Notes under the pieces: generated by a model
Database searches by the model: none
What the model was told of the DNA's origin: nothing
What the model saw: the letters and a program-made list of their open reading frames with translations, nothing else
Program-made: the position numbers and the translations under genes
Shown: positions 1 through 6,856 of the stretch, in pieces
Numbering within the stretch: the first letter of the stretch is position 1
Layout: each line of letters starts with the position of its first letter
Assembly: GCA_905215845.1 (NCBI GenBank)
Contig: CAJMRU010000030.1
Location: forward strand, 1-8,268
Origin: an uncultured bacterium
GTDB lineage: Bacteria; Bacillota; Clostridia; TANB77; CAG-508
Length of the DNA: 8,268 bases
Direction: 5' to 3'

Positions 1-505
1 GCTAGTAAAAAATATTTTAAATATAGCAAAATTAGATTCAAAAACAATAAAACTAAAGAAGAAAAAAGAAAATGGATATGAAATATTAAAAGAAATAAAA
101 AACAATTTTAAACCAATGTGTGAAGCTAATAATGCAGAAATTAAAATAATATCCAATAAAAAAGAAATTATGGTATGTGATAAAAAATGGACTATGGAAG
201 CTATTAGCAATATAGTAAAAAATGCATTAGAACATGAAGGGAAAAACATAGAAATAAAAGTTGAAGAAAATAATATTTATACCAAATTAAAAATAAAGGA
301 TAATGGAGAAGGAATTAATAAAAAAGATATAACTCATATTTTTGAAAGATTTTATAAGTCAGAAAATAGTAGTACTGATAGTTTAGGAATAGGACTTGCT
401 TTTTGTAAGAGTATTATAGACAATCAAAATGGAGAAATAAAAGTTAAAAGTTGGCAAGAAAAATATAGTACTGGTACGGAATTTGAGATAAAATTGTATA
501 AATGA
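1..505 (+). CDS. Sensor histidine kinase, C-terminal part (5' end outside window)
   Basis: This is the C-terminal end of a membrane sensor kinase that phosphorylates a partner response regulator. The frame is open to the left edge (first whole codon at base 2), so the ATG at 116 is internal, not a start. The first visible residues (NILNIAKLDS) match the end of the second DHp helix, just after the phospho-accepting His, which lies outside the window. The HATPase_c domain follows and is complete: N-box NIVKNALEH (bases about 209-235), G1 box DNGEGI (about 299-316), F-box IFERFYKSEN and G2 box GIGLAFCKSII (about 386-418). The last conserved element is GTEFEI. By family knowledge this resembles OmpR-partnered kinases that sit beside ABC exporters (VanS/VncS/BceS-like). 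The exporter genes start 232 nt downstream, so co-function is inferred. The TGA stop overlaps the start of the repeat cluster. Sensor domain and ligand cannot be judged here. Confidence 0.93.
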   Translation, partial: LVKNILNIAKLDSKTIKLKKKKENGYEILKEIKNNFKPMCEANNAEIKIISNKKEIMVCDKKWTMEAISNIVKNALEHEGKNIEIKVEENNIYTKLKIKDNGEGINKKDITHIFERFYKSENSSTDSLGIGLAFCKSIIDNQNGEIKVKSWQEKYSTGTEFEIKLYK

Positions 506-633
506 TTTCGTGATTTTAGGGTCGGAGACAAAAATCATCAGAGAAAAGGAAAAGTTGATTTTTATCTCTGACCTCGAAATCATGCTATAAAAATCGTCAG
601 AAAAGCTGATTTTTGTCTCCGACCCTAAAATCA
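503..633. repeat. Three-copy 27-nt inverted/direct repeat cluster (REP- or MITE-like)
   Basis: Unit copy 1 (511-537) is the exact reverse complement of copy 3 (607-633) over all 27 nt. A third copy (556-582) lies in the same orientation as copy 3 and matches it at 22 of 27 positions. The core of the unit is GTCTCCGACCC on the copy 3 strand. The spacer 588-606 is itself a shortened version of the end of copy 1 plus its flank (AAAAATC, then TCAG, then AAAAG), so the cluster looks like two tandem hairpins, the second with a truncated left arm. In RNA, copy 1 could pair with copy 3 (27 bp) or with copy 2 (24 of 27 pairs, three of them G-U). No T-run follows either hairpin, so it is not a standard terminator. 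It begins at the kinase stop codon. Confidence 0.8.
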
Positions 634-652
634 CCATTGAGAAAATTTTCAA

Positions 653-690
653 AAAGTCATTTTAAAGTCACTTTCATATTGTAATATAAA
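653..690 (+). promoter_or_regulatory. Probable activated promoter of the ABC exporter genes, with direct-repeat operator
   Basis: The heptamer AAAGTCA occurs at 653-659 and again at 664-670, exactly 11 bp apart, with similar flanks (AAAGTCATTT and AAAGTCACTT). A -10-like TATAAA sits at 685-690. There is no good -35 at the right distance; the second repeat occupies that place. Direct repeats one helical turn apart that replace the -35 are typical of OmpR/PhoB-family regulators. The adjacent kinase makes such a regulator likely, so self-contained control of the exporter by its own two-component system is inferred. Confidence 0.5.
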
Positions 691-737
691 ATAAATTAAA
701 AGGTAATTTATACCTAAAAGTAAAAGGAGGAAAGAAA

Positions 738-1418
738 ATGGAAATATTAAAAGTCCAAAATTTAACTAAGAAATATGGAAAAAAAGATACAGAAGTAGTG
801 GCTTTAGACAATGTATCTTTTAGTGTGAATAAAGGAGAATTTGTTGCAATAATAGGAGCATCTGGGAGTGGAAAATCAACTTTATTACATTTAATAGGTG
901 GAGTAGATAAACCAACTAGTGGAAAAGTATTTATAGATGGAACTGATATTTATGCACTTAATAATGATAATTTAGCAATATTTAGAAGAAGACAAATAGG
1001 ATTAATTTATCAATTTTATAATTTAATACCAATATTAAATGTAAAAGAAAATATAACTCTACCATGTGACTTAGATGGACAAAAAGTAGATGAAAAACAT
1101 TTAAATGAAATTTTATATATTTTAGGTTTAGAAAAAAGAGAAAATCATTTACCAAATGAATTGTCAGGAGGTCAACAACAAAGAGTTTCAATAGGTAGAG
1201 CAATAATTAATAATCCTAGTATAGTTTTAGCAGACGAACCAACAGGTAATTTAGATAGCAAAGCTTCAAAGGAAATAATGGATTTATTGAAACTTTCTAA
1301 TAAAAAATATAATCAAACATTAATAGTAATAACACATGATGAAAAAATTGCATTAGAAGCTGATAGAATTATAACAATACAAGATGGAAAACTAATTAAA
1401 GATGAAAAAAATAGATAA
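738..1418 (+). CDS. ABC transporter ATP-binding protein (MacB/LolD/BceA-type)
   Basis: This 226-aa cytoplasmic ATPase should power the FtsX-type permease encoded directly after it. All nucleotide-binding motifs are intact: Walker A GASGSGKST (residues 40-48), Q-loop Gln92, signature LSGGQQQR (142-149), Walker B IVLADEP (162-168), D-loop GNLDS (170-174) and switch His200 in VITHD. The length and the motif LIYQFYNLIPILNVKENI are typical of the MacB/LolD/BceA group (type VII, mechanotransmission exporters), which use ATP hydrolysis to move periplasmic or extracellular domains rather than to pull substrate through the membrane. The start is supported by AAGGAGG at 724-730, 7 nt before the ATG. 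The permease follows after a 43-nt gap with no terminator, so the two are probably co-transcribed. The substrate cannot be told from this protein; peptide antibiotics or membrane lipids are possibilities by analogy. Confidence 0.97.
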   Translation: MEILKVQNLTKKYGKKDTEVVALDNVSFSVNKGEFVAIIGASGSGKSTLLHLIGGVDKPTSGKVFIDGTDIYALNNDNLAIFRRRQIGLIYQFYNLIPILNVKENITLPCDLDGQKVDEKHLNEILYILGLEKRENHLPNELSGGQQQRVSIGRAIINNPSIVLADEPTGNLDSKASKEIMDLLKLSNKKYNQTLIVITHDEKIALEADRIITIQDGKLIKDEKNR

Positions 1419-1461
1419 GAGATTATGCTTAAAAATATATTAGAAGGGATGGAAAATAATT

Positions 1462-4065
1462 ATGAAAATTTTAAATTCATTAACTGTCAAAAATTTAAAA
1501 TTAAATAAGAAAAGAACAATAGTAACAATAATAGGCATTTCTCTTTCTATTGCTTTGATTTGTGCAATTACAACATTTGTTGCAAGTTTTCAATCTGCAA
1601 TGATGGAAAGAGAAATAAAAAAAGGTGGGAATTATCATATAAGAATATCTAATGTATCTGATGAAAATATGAAATATTTAGAAAATAATGCTAAAGTAGA
1701 AAGAATATCAAAAGAAGAGGAGGTTGGTTATTCAAAATTAGAGAATTCAGAAAATCCAAATAAACCATATGGATATGTAATGGCATATGATGAAAGCAGA
1801 CTACAAAATGGAGGAATAATATTAAAAGAAGGCAGAATGCCAGAAAATGAAAATGAAATATTAATACCAGAGCATTTAATTACAAATGGAAAAGTTGAGT
1901 TGAAGGTTGGAGATACTTTAAATCTTAATATAGGAAATAGATATAAAGGTGGATATGAGTTAACTCAATCAAATCCATATTATACAGATGAAGATTTAGA
2001 AGAAAGAAAAAAGGATAAATCATACGAAGAAAAAGACTTAGAACAAGAAATATTTACAGCAGAAGAAGAAAAACAATATAAAATAGTAGGTATAATGGAA
2101 AGATTAAACATAGAAAATTATTCAGCACCAGGATATACAATGATAACAAAATTAGAAAATACAAATATTAATAAAGATAAAAATATAGCATTGTTGCTAA
2201 AGAATCCATCAGAAACATATGAGTTTTCAGAGTACTTGAAAAAAACATTAAATATTGATGAAGCAACAATACAAATCAATGAAAGTTTACTATATTATAT
2301 GGGAATATTCAAAAGTAATAGAATGGAAAATTTCTTATTAGTAATGGCTATAATAGTAATAGGAATAATACTTTTTACATCAGCATTTGTAATAAAAAAT
2401 AGTTTTAATATATCTCTAACAGAAAAAACTAAAGAATTGGGAATGATAGCAAGTGTAGGAGCAACTTCAAAACAATTAAGAAGAAGTATATTTTTTGAGG
2501 GAACAATTTTAGGATGTATATCAATACCATTAGGAATAATAATAGGAGTATTTGCAATATGGATAGTACTATTAATTGTGAATTCATTATTAAATTCTAT
2601 GTCACAACCACTAGTTGATAACTTTGATTTAAAACTAATAGTATCACTTCCGGCAATAGGAATAGCAGTTTTAGTTTCTATTGTAATGATAATAATATCA
2701 CTTATAAAACCAAGTTATAGAGCTGGAAAAATAACACCAATAGATGCTATTAGAGAAAGTACAGATATAAAACAAAATAAAAAGAAAAATAAAAACTATA
2801 AAATAACAAAAAAACTTTTTGGAATAGAAGGAGTAATTGCTAGAAAAAATTTTAATAGAAGTAAAAGAAAATATAGAACAACAATCTTTTCAATATTCCT
2901 AAGCATAGTATTATTTATATCAATGAGTTCTTTTGCAGATAATATGTTTGGAGTATCTTCAATAGATATAAAACCAACCGATGTGAATTTGACCATATAT
3001 GGGTATGCTGATAAGACTGATGAACAAAAACAAGAGTATTTTGATAAAATTAAAAATATTGAAGGAATAAAAAATTATGCGATTTTAAAAACGAAACAAT
3101 ATGTTATAGATGAAAATAAATATTATACTGAAAGAGCAAAAGAAAAATATACACAAGATACAGGAGTTCAAACAATTCAAATGTCAGCCTTAGGAGACAA
3201 AGAGTATAAAAATTATATAGAGAAATTGGGATTAAAATATGAAGATGTAAAGGACAAAGCAATATTATATGATACAACAATGTTTTACGAATATGAAGAA
3301 GGAAAAGATGGAGTAAAAAGAGTAGAAGATAATATATTAAAAATAAAGGAAAAAGAAAAAATAGATTTGTATGATAGAACTGATGAAAATGGAAATCTTA
3401 TAGATTTATCAAATATAGAAATTGCTATTAGAACAAAAGAACTTCCTATGGGAGGGATTTTTAGAGATGAAGGATATCCCGTTTTAATAGTATCAGATGA
3501 ATATATAAATAAATTACAAGATGTAGCACTTACTTCAATGATGATTTCAGCAGAAGACCCATATAAAGTCCAAGAAAAAATTATAGAAATTGATAAAACG
3601 AACAAGGATAATATTTACAATTTTGAAGAAGAAGTAAAAGCAAATAATACACTAAATCTTATAGTTTCAATTTTTCTATATGGATTTATTGCAGTAATTT
3701 CAATAATTGGAATAACAAATATTTTTAATACAATAACAACAAATATGGCACTTAGAAATAGAGAATTTGCAATACTAAAATCAATAGGAATGACAAATAA
3801 AGAATTTAGAAAAATGATAAATTATGAAAGTTTTATATATGGTCTGAAAGCCTTGATTTTAGGATTACCAGTTGGAATATTATTATCATATTTGATGTAT
3901 AAAGTAACTACTACTATATATCAAGAACCATATCAATTACCAATAGTTCCTATAATAATTTCAATTATATTTGTATTTGTAGTTATAGTTATAACAATGC
4001 AATATTCAGTAAAGAAGACTAAGAAACAGAATATTATTGAGACTATAAGGAAAGAGAATATATAA
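1462..4065 (+). CDS. ABC transporter permease, FtsX/MacB-type with two extracellular domains
   Basis: This 867-aa integral membrane protein is the partner of the preceding ATPase. Hydrophobic segments lie at about residues 20-42, 290-314, 343-376, 392-416, 472-492, 730-756, 790-815 and 826-848, giving eight helices. They form two copies of the four-helix FtsX/MacB plan, each with a large outside domain after its first helix (about 43-288 and 493-728). Both halves carry the cytoplasmic coupling segment: EKTKELGMIASVGATSKQLR (321-340) and LRNREFAILKSIGMTNKEFR (764-783). Each half ends in the usual tail (PIDAIRES; IIETIRKENI). This duplicated layout differs from BceB, which has ten helices and one large outside loop. 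The first outside domain holds a very charged stretch (about 174-205) that may be an insertion. A weak purine-rich site (AGAAGGGATGG, 1442-1452) precedes the ATG. Role inferred: export or extraction of an envelope-active compound under control of the adjacent kinase. Confidence 0.95.
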   Translation: MKILNSLTVKNLKLNKKRTIVTIIGISLSIALICAITTFVASFQSAMMEREIKKGGNYHIRISNVSDENMKYLENNAKVERISKEEEVGYSKLENSENPNKPYGYVMAYDESRLQNGGIILKEGRMPENENEILIPEHLITNGKVELKVGDTLNLNIGNRYKGGYELTQSNPYYTDEDLEERKKDKSYEEKDLEQEIFTAEEEKQYKIVGIMERLNIENYSAPGYTMITKLENTNINKDKNIALLLKNPSETYEFSEYLKKTLNIDEATIQINESLLYYMGIFKSNRMENFLLVMAIIVIGIILFTSAFVIKNSFNISLTEKTKELGMIASVGATSKQLRRSIFFEGTILGCISIPLGIIIGVFAIWIVLLIVNSLLNSMSQPLVDNFDLKLIVSLPAIGIAVLVSIVMIIISLIKPSYRAGKITPIDAIRESTDIKQNKKKNKNYKITKKLFGIEGVIARKNFNRSKRKYRTTIFSIFLSIVLFISMSSFADNMFGVSSIDIKPTDVNLTIYGYADKTDEQKQEYFDKIKNIEGIKNYAILKTKQYVIDENKYYTERAKEKYTQDTGVQTIQMSALGDKEYKNYIEKLGLKYEDVKDKAILYDTTMFYEYEEGKDGVKRVEDNILKIKEKEKIDLYDRTDENGNLIDLSNIEIAIRTKELPMGGIFRDEGYPVLIVSDEYINKLQDVALTSMMISAEDPYKVQEKIIEIDKTNKDNIYNFEEEVKANNTLNLIVSIFLYGFIAVISIIGITNIFNTITTNMALRNREFAILKSIGMTNKEFRKMINYESFIYGLKALILGLPVGILLSYLMYKVTTTIYQEPYQLPIVPIIISIIFVFVVIVITMQYSVKKTKKQNIIETIRKENI

Positions 4066-4093
4066 AGTAATAAAGAAAGACTAGTTTAAGAAT

Positions 4094-4122
4094 TTGCAAA
4101 TTATGTAAAGATATAGTATAAT
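4094..4122 (+). promoter_or_regulatory. Promoter for the small membrane protein gene
   Basis: TTGCAA at 4094-4099 and a perfect TATAAT at 4117-4122 are separated by 17 bp, the ideal sigma-A spacing. It lies just after the permease stop codon and would give a leader of roughly 75 nt. The leader holds a possible 6-bp hairpin (GTTCTT 4154-4159 with AAGAAC 4172-4177). No terminator was seen between the permease and this promoter, so some read-through from the exporter genes is possible. Confidence 0.7.
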
Positions 4123-4206
4123 ATAAAATGTCACTAAATAATATTTTATTACAGTTCTTTGCTCTTATAGGAAGAACATAACAACACTAATTAGGAGGAA
4201 CTGATT

Positions 4207-4479
4207 ATGAAATGTTCAAAAAGAATTCTTTGTTACTTGATGATGAGTGCTAGCAGTTTTACTTCAGGTTTTAGTTTTATGATGCTGATAGTACAAAAAA
4301 ATTATGATATGATCGAAGTTATTTTCTTGGCTACACTAATGACACTTTTAATCATACTACTTACAATAGAAGCAGAATCAGAAGCAGAAAAGAAATGGAA
4401 AAAGAAATGGAAAAAGAAGAGGAATTTAGACAAAGAATTAGAAGAAAATCTGGAAGAAGAACTAGAAGAAGAAAACTAA
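4207..4479 (+). CDS. Small two-helix membrane protein with charged tail (unknown)
   Basis: I do not recognise this 90-aa product. A short basic N-terminus (MKCSKR) is followed by two hydrophobic segments, about residues 7-29 and 35-54, then a fully charged tail. The tail first runs strongly basic (KKWKKKWKKKR, about 62-72) and then strongly acidic (LEENLEEELEEEN, about 78-90). The basic part comes from two perfect tandem copies of a 12-bp unit (4391-4414), and the acidic part also repeats about every 12 bp, so the tail seems to have grown by in-frame repeat expansion. With two helices both ends should be on the same side, most simply the cytoplasm. It has an excellent ribosome binding site (AGGAGGA, 4193-4199), its own promoter and a following hairpin, which argues that it is real. 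It could be a small accessory or regulatory membrane protein; no function is claimed. Confidence 0.68.
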   Translation: MKCSKRILCYLMMSASSFTSGFSFMMLIVQKNYDMIEVIFLATLMTLLIILLTIEAESEAEKKWKKKWKKKRNLDKELEENLEEELEEEN

Positions 4480-4487
4480 ACATTTCA

Positions 4488-4526
4488 AGAATAAGGACAC
4501 AGTAATAAAAGCTGTGTTCTTATTCT
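4488..4526 (+). terminator. Hairpin terminator after the small membrane protein gene
   Basis: A 15-bp stem (4488-4502 with 4512-4526, one G-U pair) closes a 9-nt loop and begins 8 nt after the stop codon. The core is GGACACAG/CTGTGTTC. The bases after the stem (ATGTGTAATATTGTT) are T-rich but hold no solid T-run, so termination efficiency is uncertain. The hairpin may instead mainly protect the 3' end. Confidence 0.65.
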
Positions 4527-4677
4527 ATGTGTAATATTGTTAATTCATTGTTATAATTCACAGCTTTATAGATAAATAAATTATCAAAATAATATATTAT
4601 TACTATTTGGCAGATATAAATCAACTGTAAATTGTAATAAATTTTTTAAATATCTCAAGATTGCTATTGAAAAGTAC
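4527..4677. other. AT-rich intergenic stretch with no recognised feature
   Basis: Between the hairpin and the rny promoter there is no frame longer than about ten codons and no clear site. It holds a 14-bp AT-only palindrome (4588-4601), which is expected by chance at this composition. Confidence 0.6.
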
Positions 4678-4706
4678 TTGACAGTTTACAATAATAAAGA
4701 TAAAAT
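4678..4706 (+). promoter_or_regulatory. Near-consensus promoter of rny
   Basis: A perfect TTGACA at 4678-4683 and TAAAAT (5 of 6) at 4701-4706 are 17 bp apart. It is the best sigma-A promoter in the window and fits a constitutive housekeeping gene. Transcription would begin near 4713, giving a leader of about 85 nt that includes only an AT-rich possible hairpin (4721-4729 with 4746-4754). Confidence 0.8.
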
Positions 4707-4779
4707 ATATAAGGTAGGAAAAAATATATCTAATAAGAAACATATATATATTTTATTCGAACATTGAAAATTAAATAAG

Positions 4780-4788
4780 AAAGAGGTG
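4780..4788 (+). promoter_or_regulatory. Ribosome binding site that fixes the rny start
   Basis: AAAGAGGTG matches the extended anti-Shine-Dalgarno complement and lies 9 nt before the ATG at 4798. The in-frame GTG at 4786 is part of this site and so is not a likely start. Confidence 0.75.
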
Positions 4789-4797
4789 TATGATTAT

Positions 4798-6339
4798 ATG
4801 GATATAGTAATCATTATCGCCGCTGTCTTAATCTCATTAGCAATAGGATTTCTAGTAGGTATGATATATAGAAAGAAAGTTGCAGAGTCTAAAATTCAAG
4901 GTGCAGAAAATGAAGCAAAAAGATTAATTGATTTAGCAAAAATAGAAGGTGAAAACTTAAAAAAAGAAGAAATTTTTAAGGCTAAAGAAGAAATTATGAA
5001 TAGTAGAAAAGAATTAGATCAAGAGATTAAAGAAAGAAGAGGCGAAGTACAAAAGCAAGAAGCGAGATTAATTCAAAAAGAAGAAAATCTAGATAGGCGT
5101 TCTGAAAATTTTGAAAGAAAAGAACAAGATTTAGAAAGAGAAATTAAGGAATTAGAAAATCAAAGATTAGAAGTAGAAGAATTACACACTCAAGGAATGG
5201 TTGAACTTCAAAAAATAGCAGCTTTAACAAGAGAAGAAGCTAAAGATAGGCTTTTATCAGAAGTAGATAAAGAAATAACAGCAGAAAAAGCAGCTTTAAT
5301 AAGAGAAAAAGAACAAAAAGCAAAAGAAGATGCAACAAAAAATGCAAGAGAAATCTTAGCTTATGCAGTACAAAAATGTGCAGCAGACCATTCACAAGAA
5401 ACTACTGTATCAATTGTAGCTCTTCCAAGTGATGAAATGAAAGGAAGAATAATTGGTAGAGAAGGAAGAAATATAAAAGCATTAGAAACTTTAACAGGAA
5501 TTGATTTAATAATTGATGATACACCTGAAGCAGTAGTATTATCAGGTTTTGATCCATTAAGAAGAGAAGTTGCTAAATTAGCTCTAGAAAAATTAATTGA
5601 TGATGGAAGAATACATCCAGCAAAAATTGAAGAAATGGTAGAAAAAGCTAAAGAGGAACTTGAAAACACTATCAAAGAAGAAGGAGAAAGAGCTGTATTA
5701 GAAACTGGAGTTATAGGATTACATCCAGACATAGTAAAACTAATAGGAAAATTAAAATATAGAACAAGCTATGGTCAAAATGTATTAAATCATTCTATTG
5801 AAGTTTCAAATTTAGCTAGAATAATGGCAGAAGAACTTGGATTAGATACTAAATTAGCTAGAAGAGCAGGGTTATTGCATGATATTGGAAAAGCATTAGA
5901 CCATGATATGGAAGGTACACATGTTGAAATAGGAGTAGAAGTATTAAGAAAATATAAGGAAAATCCTTTAGTTATAAATGCAGTAGAAGCTCATCATGGA
6001 GATGTGGAACCTCAAACATTAGAGGCTGTATTAGTACAAGCAGCAGATGCTATTTCAGCATCAAGACCAGGAGCGAGAAGAGAAACTTTAGAAGCATATA
6101 TTAAGAGATTACAAAATCTTGAGGAAATAGCAGATTCATTTGAAGGTGTAGACAAATCATTTGCAATACAAGCAGGTCGTGAAGTTAGAGTAGTGGTAAA
6201 ACCTGAAAAAATATCAGATGACAAAATGACAATCCTTGCAAGAGATTTATCTAAGAAAATTGAGGCTGAAATGGATTATCCAGGTCAAATAAAAGTTAAT
6301 GTAATACGTGAAACTAGAGTAGTAGATTATGCAAAATAA
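4798..6339 (+). CDS. rny: Ribonuclease Y
   Basis: This membrane-anchored endoribonuclease starts decay of many mRNAs in Bacillota and is the functional counterpart of RNase E. From the ATG at 4798 it is 513 aa, close to the roughly 520 aa of the family, and begins MDIVIIIAAV as homologues do. Domains in order: an N-terminal membrane helix (about 3-24); a long charged coiled coil (about 28-195); a KH RNA-binding domain with GRIIGREGRNIKALE starting at residue 216; and an HD metal-dependent phosphodiesterase domain. The catalytic HD pair is His361-Asp362 in GLLHDIGKALDHD, supported by His332, His399-His400 (AHHGD) and Asp417 (AADAISASRPGARRE). The C-terminus is complete (VIRETRVVDYAK). It stands alone between its own promoter and terminator. 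A frame extension to the GTG at 4786 would add four residues and is rejected because that codon lies in the ribosome binding site. Confidence 0.98.
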   Translation: MDIVIIIAAVLISLAIGFLVGMIYRKKVAESKIQGAENEAKRLIDLAKIEGENLKKEEIFKAKEEIMNSRKELDQEIKERRGEVQKQEARLIQKEENLDRRSENFERKEQDLEREIKELENQRLEVEELHTQGMVELQKIAALTREEAKDRLLSEVDKEITAEKAALIREKEQKAKEDATKNAREILAYAVQKCAADHSQETTVSIVALPSDEMKGRIIGREGRNIKALETLTGIDLIIDDTPEAVVLSGFDPLRREVAKLALEKLIDDGRIHPAKIEEMVEKAKEELENTIKEEGERAVLETGVIGLHPDIVKLIGKLKYRTSYGQNVLNHSIEVSNLARIMAEELGLDTKLARRAGLLHDIGKALDHDMEGTHVEIGVEVLRKYKENPLVINAVEAHHGDVEPQTLEAVLVQAADAISASRPGARRETLEAYIKRLQNLEEIADSFEGVDKSFAIQAGREVRVVVKPEKISDDKMTILARDLSKKIEAEMDYPGQIKVNVIRETRVVDYAK

Positions 6340-6407
6340 AATGATAATTAAGGCTTTAGAATTAAATTTTATAATTACTAGAAATATGTAATTAATAGTA
6401 ATGAAAG

Positions 6408-6448
6408 AAGAACTGAGTAAGAGAGAATTCTTATTTGGTTCTTTTTTT
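6408..6448 (+). terminator. Intrinsic terminator of rny
   Basis: A 14-bp stem (6408-6421 with 6430-6443, three G-U pairs) with an 8-nt loop runs into a run of seven T (6442-6448). This is a standard Rho-independent terminator, 68 nt after the rny stop. Confidence 0.85.
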
Positions 6449-6531
6449 GTTATATTGAGAAATGAAGTTCTGAATATTTTGGTAAAGTAAAAATAAGTGT
6501 AATGAATGTTTTGATTTGGTAAAAGTTAGCC

Positions 6532-6747
6532 GCTGGAACTGGGGGATACTTATAATTTTTTGGGCTTTTGACTACTTATTTCATTCAGAAAGAATTGGTA
6601 AGGCTTCCTAATGAGCCTCTCTCACTCAGACCCTTTCATACTTCAAGTACCGTGAGCATTCCTCATTCGAAAGCCTAACCAATTCTAATCTTCATTCCAT
6701 GCGAACGTCAAAATGCAAAAAAATTATAATTATCAACTATTTCCAGC
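6532..6747. other. Large nested fold-back: structured RNA or fold-back element
   Basis: This 216-nt gene-free block folds on itself almost end to end. Outer arms 6532-6572 and 6707-6747 are both 41 nt long and complementary at 33 positions with no gaps (34 pairs if a G-U is allowed), ending in a perfect 7-bp GCTGGAA/TTCCAGC. Inside is a nearly symmetric internal loop (18 and 20 nt), and both of its sides contain the same word TTCATTC (6580-6586, 6691-6697). An inner stem follows (6591-6606 with 6671-6686, 15 of 16 paired), then AATGAG/CTCATT, a 5x5 internal loop, CTCAC/GTGAG and a 26-nt apical loop (6626-6651). The inner half is more GC-rich than its surroundings. Candidates are a non-coding RNA with 6S-like architecture (long closing stem, central bubble, terminal stem) or a MITE-like element. 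Strand is unknown: no convincing promoter was found on either side, and no T-run follows on either strand. Confidence 0.7.
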
Positions 6748-6841
6748 TTCTCTACAATAAAAAACATTATCCTATAACAAATAGAAAATTATGGTTTAGA
6801 AAAATAAAAATTGAATAACATTGAAATTAAATTATTAATTG

Positions 6842-6847
6842 AAAGGA
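6842..6847 (+). promoter_or_regulatory. Ribosome binding site that fixes the trmL start
   Basis: AAAGGA lies 9 nt before the ATG at 6857. The upstream in-frame TTG at 6839 overlaps the region just before this site and has no site of its own, so the later ATG is the start. Confidence 0.75.
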
Positions 6848-6856
6848 AATATAAAA

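Noticed and set aside
116..118. ATG as the start of a 129-aa kinase-like protein
   Set aside because: The frame is open to the left edge and the residues before it match the end of the DHp domain, so this is an internal Met.
503..633. CRISPR array
   Set aside because: The three 27-nt copies are in mixed orientation with uneven short spacers related to the repeat itself, and no cas genes are present.
383..652. 89-codon minus-strand frame across the repeat cluster
   Set aside because: It runs antisense to the kinase and then through the inverted repeats. Its apparent internal similarity is just the translated repeat, and it has no ribosome binding site.
4588..4601. 14-bp palindrome as an operator
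   Set aside because: It is made only of A and T in a very AT-rich spacer, and it lies far from the rny promoter; chance explains it.
4786..4797. GTG start for rny giving 517 aa
   Set aside because: The GTG lies inside the ribosome binding site; the ATG at 4798 has correct spacing and matches the usual RNase Y N-terminus.
5361..5732. Minus-strand frames of 70-169 codons inside rny, the permease, trmL and the S1 gene
   Set aside because: Each is a shadow of a well-supported + strand gene in a codon-biased AT-rich region, with no family motifs.
6551..6556. TATAAT inside the fold-back arm as a promoter
   Set aside because: No -35-like sequence lies 16-18 bp upstream, and the AT-rich arm carries the same hexamer on the opposite strand through its symmetry.
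6532..6572. T-box or other riboswitch leader for trmL
   Set aside because: I saw no T-box GGGTGGNACC-type core, and the fold-back is followed by neither a terminator nor an obvious switch near the trmL ribosome binding site.
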